DNA from: an uncultured Selenomonadales bacterium | GTDB taxonomy: Bacteria > Bacillota > Negativicutes > Selenomonadales > Selenomonadaceae | Assembly (NCBI GenBank): GCA_937877565.1 | Contig: CALFJB010000043.1 | Coordinates: forward strand, 1 to 5,990 | DNA: 5,990 nucleotides | Reading direction: 5' to 3' | Shown here: piece after piece, positions 3,683 to 5,990 of the stretch | How the letters are laid out: every line of letters starts with the position of its first letter | How positions within the stretch are numbered: the first letter of the stretch is position 1 | Program-made: the position numbers and the translations under genes | Notes under the pieces: model-generated | Told to the model about the DNA's origin: nothing | What the model saw: the letters and a program-made list of their open reading frames with translations, nothing else | The model's database searches: none

Positions 3683-5990
3683 GTGGAAGAAAAATTGGCG
3701 GTTGTGCATAATCATCCAGAAGTTTATTTCACACATAAGGCAAGAAATGGCGGATATATTTGTCCGGTGTGTGGAAATGGCAGTGGAAGATATGGCACAG
3801 GAGTCAGACTCATCAAGGGACAGACGTTCAGATACAAGTGCTTTAAGTGTGGAACGAGTGGAGATGTGATAAATTTTTACGCCGCAGAACGCCGTATAAG
3901 CAACGCAGAAGCCCTTCAAGGTATATTTACCCTATACGGGGTAGAAGAACGTCACCACGAGCCTCTGAGAGCGTCTGAGGGGCAAAATAAAATCGCTCAA
4001 ACCTCTGAAAAAATTGCCGAAGATTTACAGTTGGCAAATGTGATAGCAGAAGACATAGAAAAGGCGGCAGAAAATTTAAATCAGACAAATTATTTTGATA
4101 ATCGTGGAATATCAAAGGCGGTTGCCACTCGTTATAATTGTGGTTTCATGAAAAATTGGACACATCCGAAAAAGCGAAATGATACAAATGTTGTACCTTC
4201 AGATCGAGTGATTATACCGACAGGAAGTGAATCATATGTGGCACGAGCGATTGATGAAGAAAATCGACTACCTAAAATGAAAGCAGGGGCAAGTAATATT
4301 TTTAATGTCGAAGTGGTAAGGGAATCGGAAAAAAATGTGGTAGTAGTGGAAGGGGAATTTGACGCACTTTCTGTTATTGAAGCTGGAAATGACGCTATTG
4401 CTCTTGGAAGTACAAGTAATGTAGATAAACTGATTAATTGGATTAAGCAAAACAAAATTCAACCTCATCAGCCTTTAGTTATAAATTTAGACGCTGATGA
4501 AGCTGGATTGAAAGCTGCTGATAAGTTGTCTAAGGCTCTGCGAGATTTGCATATTCGTTTCTATAACGTCAATTTAGTTATTGAAGGTTGCAAGGATCAG
4601 AATGAAAGCCTTGTTAAATTTCGCGAGACTTTCTTTAAAATGGTTGCCGATATTCCTAATCAAATAAATCAATTACAGCAGAAAGCGCGGTTTAATCTCA
4701 CTGACTTCGCTAAAATAGATTCTTGGGAAAAAAATATTCGTACTGGGCATAAAGCTGTTTCTACTGGTTGGCAATCTTTGGATAATTCTCTCGATGGTGG
4801 CTTATATGAGGGCTTATACGTCATACCAGGAACACCAGGCACAGGCAAAACTGCTTTCGCTATGCAAATGGCGTTTCAAATAGCACAGCAACAACGAGAT
4901 GTACTCTATATCAGCATGGAAATGAGTGAAGAAGAACTTTACGAACGACACATCAGCAGAATATCTTATCAACTGTTTGGAATGAGAGAAGAAACAAAGC
5001 ATAAAGCAAAAACTGTCCATTCTATGGTTCAAGAAGGTTCGACGGTTTATGAGGCTAGAGAAATTTTTAAACGTATCGCGCCATATTTGAGGACGGAATG
5101 CAGTGTTGGAACCATTGACGCTGATGATATTCGTCACATTGTTGAAATCTACGAATATGAATTAAATTCTCTGCCGATCGTCTTTGTCGATTATTTGCAA
5201 ATTCTCAAGGCACACGATCCACGAATGACAGATAAGCAAGCAGTTGATTATAACGTACTCCGACTAAAACAACTATCGCGAGATTATAAAATTCCTGTTG
5301 TTATCCTATCTTCAATGAATAGAATGAGTTATGCAGATATAATCAGCATGGCAGCTCTAAAAGAATCAGGAGCGATTGAATATACTGCCGATGTTTGTCT
5401 TGGTATGCAGCTTGCTAATATGGATCAGGTCAAAGTTGGTTCATCTGCCGGTAGATCAGAAAAAGCTATTCGTGAGATGAAGGGTAAATTGGAACGTGAT
5501 ATGGAAATTGTTATTTTAAAAAATCGTAATGGTAAAATTGGTGATGAATTGCCTTTTACCTATTACGCTATGTTTCATCATTTCAAAGATTCTCAAGGAC
5601 AGCAAATTAACGATATAAACAAAATATTTAACAAAGATATTATCAAAAATGGTAATTTTAATATAGTTGTAAAAGATATAAATGGTAGACTTAGTAAAGT
5701 AGTACCTATTGCTGTTAGAAATATTGATAAAGATCAACCACAAATAAATTTTGAAAATCCAACTACTGTTCAGTTAGGAAGTAATTTTTCAGTAAGAACT
5801 GGTGTTATTGTAACAGATGGAACTGGTTCTGGACTTAGTAATAATTATGTAACTGTTCCAGATAGAATTGATACAAGTGTTGAAGGAGAATATAATGTTG
5901 TTTATACTGTATTTGATAAAGCAGGTAATTATACGGAAAAATCTAGAACTATAGTTGTTACTGATATAAAAGGAAGAACATATTATAGAT
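3683..5990 (+). CDS. Fused plasmid primase-helicase (zinc ribbon, TOPRIM, DnaB-like), open at the right edge with a foreign Ig-like tail
   Basis: Read from GTG the frame stays open for 769 codons to the window end. Residues 27-56 form a four-cysteine zinc ribbon (CPVC at 27-30, CFKC at 53-56), as in DnaG/T7 gp4-type primases. A TOPRIM domain follows, with VEGEFDA (catalytic E223) and NLDADEAG (D270, D272). A DnaB/RecA-like helicase domain spans about 360-640: Walker A GTPGTGKT (383-390), a SMEMSEEEL segment after it, Walker B FVDYLQIL (D503), and the closing LKNRNGKIGDELPF. Together they would unwind DNA and lay primers at the plasmid origin, like T7 gp4 or the separate RepA and RepB' of RSF1010. 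DnaB-type domains normally end about here. The roughly 130 residues after about 640 are unrelated Ig-like sequence with different codon use, described separately, so the gene's true 3' end is probably not in this window. Confidence 0.9.
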   Translation, partial: MEEKLAVVHNHPEVYFTHKARNGGYICPVCGNGSGRYGTGVRLIKGQTFRYKCFKCGTSGDVINFYAAERRISNAEALQGIFTLYGVEERHHEPLRASEGQNKIAQTSEKIAEDLQLANVIAEDIEKAAENLNQTNYFDNRGISKAVATRYNCGFMKNWTHPKKRNDTNVVPSDRVIIPTGSESYVARAIDEENRLPKMKAGASNIFNVEVVRESEKNVVVVEGEFDALSVIEAGNDAIALGSTSNVDKLINWIKQNKIQPHQPLVINLDADEAGLKAADKLSKALRDLHIRFYNVNLVIEGCKDQNESLVKFRETFFKMVADIPNQINQLQQKARFNLTDFAKIDSWEKNIRTGHKAVSTGWQSLDNSLDGGLYEGLYVIPGTPGTGKTAFAMQMAFQIAQQQRDVLYISMEMSEEELYERHISRISYQLFGMREETKHKAKTVHSMVQEGSTVYEAREIFKRIAPYLRTECSVGTIDADDIRHIVEIYEYELNSLPIVFVDYLQILKAHDPRMTDKQAVDYNVLRLKQLSRDYKIPVVILSSMNRMSYADIISMAALKESGAIEYTADVCLGMQLANMDQVKVGSSAGRSEKAIREMKGKLERDMEIVILKNRNGKIGDELPFTYYAMFHHFKDSQGQQINDINKIFNKDIIKNGNFNIVVKDINGRLSKVVPIAVRNIDKDQPQINFENPTTVQLGSNFSVRTGVIVTDGTGSGLSNNYVTVPDRIDTSVEGEYNVVYTVFDKAGNYTEKSRTIVVTDIKGRTYYR
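5648..5990 (+). other. Bacterial Ig-like (DUF5011/Big_3-type) repeat sequence in frame with the helicase
   Basis: The sequence reads as surface-protein repeats: the end of one unit (FNIVVKDINGRLSKVVPIAV), the linker RNIDKDQPQI, a full unit through TVQLGSNFSV, VTDGTGSGLS and EGEYNVVYTVFDKAGNYTEK, and the start of another stretch. Such domains normally sit in large secreted or cell-wall proteins. Of the 114 complete codons from 5648 to 5989 none ends in C and only two end in G, and all seven arginines use AGA. The helicase part mixes CGT, CGA, CGG, AGA and AGG and uses C-ending codons freely. It therefore comes from a different sequence background. No signal peptide or independent start is present. 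Confidence 0.75.

Noticed and set aside
3653..5743. Several 60-107 codon minus-strand frames within the primase-helicase region
   Set aside because: All lie opposite a continuous plus-strand frame with clear catalytic motifs. They have no ribosome binding sites or recognisable domains.
1..5990. The window as a complete circular plasmid
   Set aside because: Joining the right edge (Ig-like coding sequence) to the left edge (mid-relaxase) gives no sensible gene, and the mob N-terminus and oriT are missing.

Overview
The window looks like most of a small mobilizable plasmid, or an integrated copy of one, from a low-GC bacterium. The near-consensus promoters, the strong GGAGGTG ribosome binding sites and the MobV/Pre-type relaxase suggest the Bacillota (Firmicutes) in a broad sense. 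That assignment is an inference; no ribosomal or other taxonomic marker is present. Both ends are open: the left end cuts into a relaxase gene and the right end lies inside an uninterrupted reading frame.

Layout. (1) 1-1991: a MobV-family relaxase gene missing its 5' end and split by an 815-bp IS5-family insertion sequence at 695-1509. The element has 15-bp imperfect terminal inverted repeats, a TTA target duplication, and a transposase in two frames joined across an A7 slippery run. Removing the element and one TTA restores the mob frame exactly. (2) 1992-2368: a gene-free region with the marks of a replication origin: three exact tandem 22-bp iterons, a possible terminator, two adjacent perfect hairpins and a degenerate iteron-like motif. 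(3) 2369-2593, minus strand: a 74-residue ribbon-helix-helix protein, probably a copy-number or autoregulatory repressor. It diverges from rep. The two promoters are interleaved face to face, and a 15-bp palindrome overlaps the rep -10 box. (4) 2710-3678: a probable iteron-binding replication initiator starting at TTG. (5) 3683 to the right edge: a fused primase-helicase (zinc ribbon, TOPRIM, DnaB/RecA-like ATPase), 4 bases after rep and probably in its operon.

Working model (inference): the initiator binds the iterons, the primase-helicase unwinds and primes, the small repressor limits initiator synthesis, and the relaxase would support transfer. oriT, normally upstream of mobV, would lie outside the window to the left.

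The oddest feature is the right end. After the helicase domain finishes at about 5585, the same frame continues for about 135 codons as an extracellular-type bacterial Ig-like repeat protein with clearly different codon use. This is either a misassembly or recombination junction, or, less likely, a true fusion.
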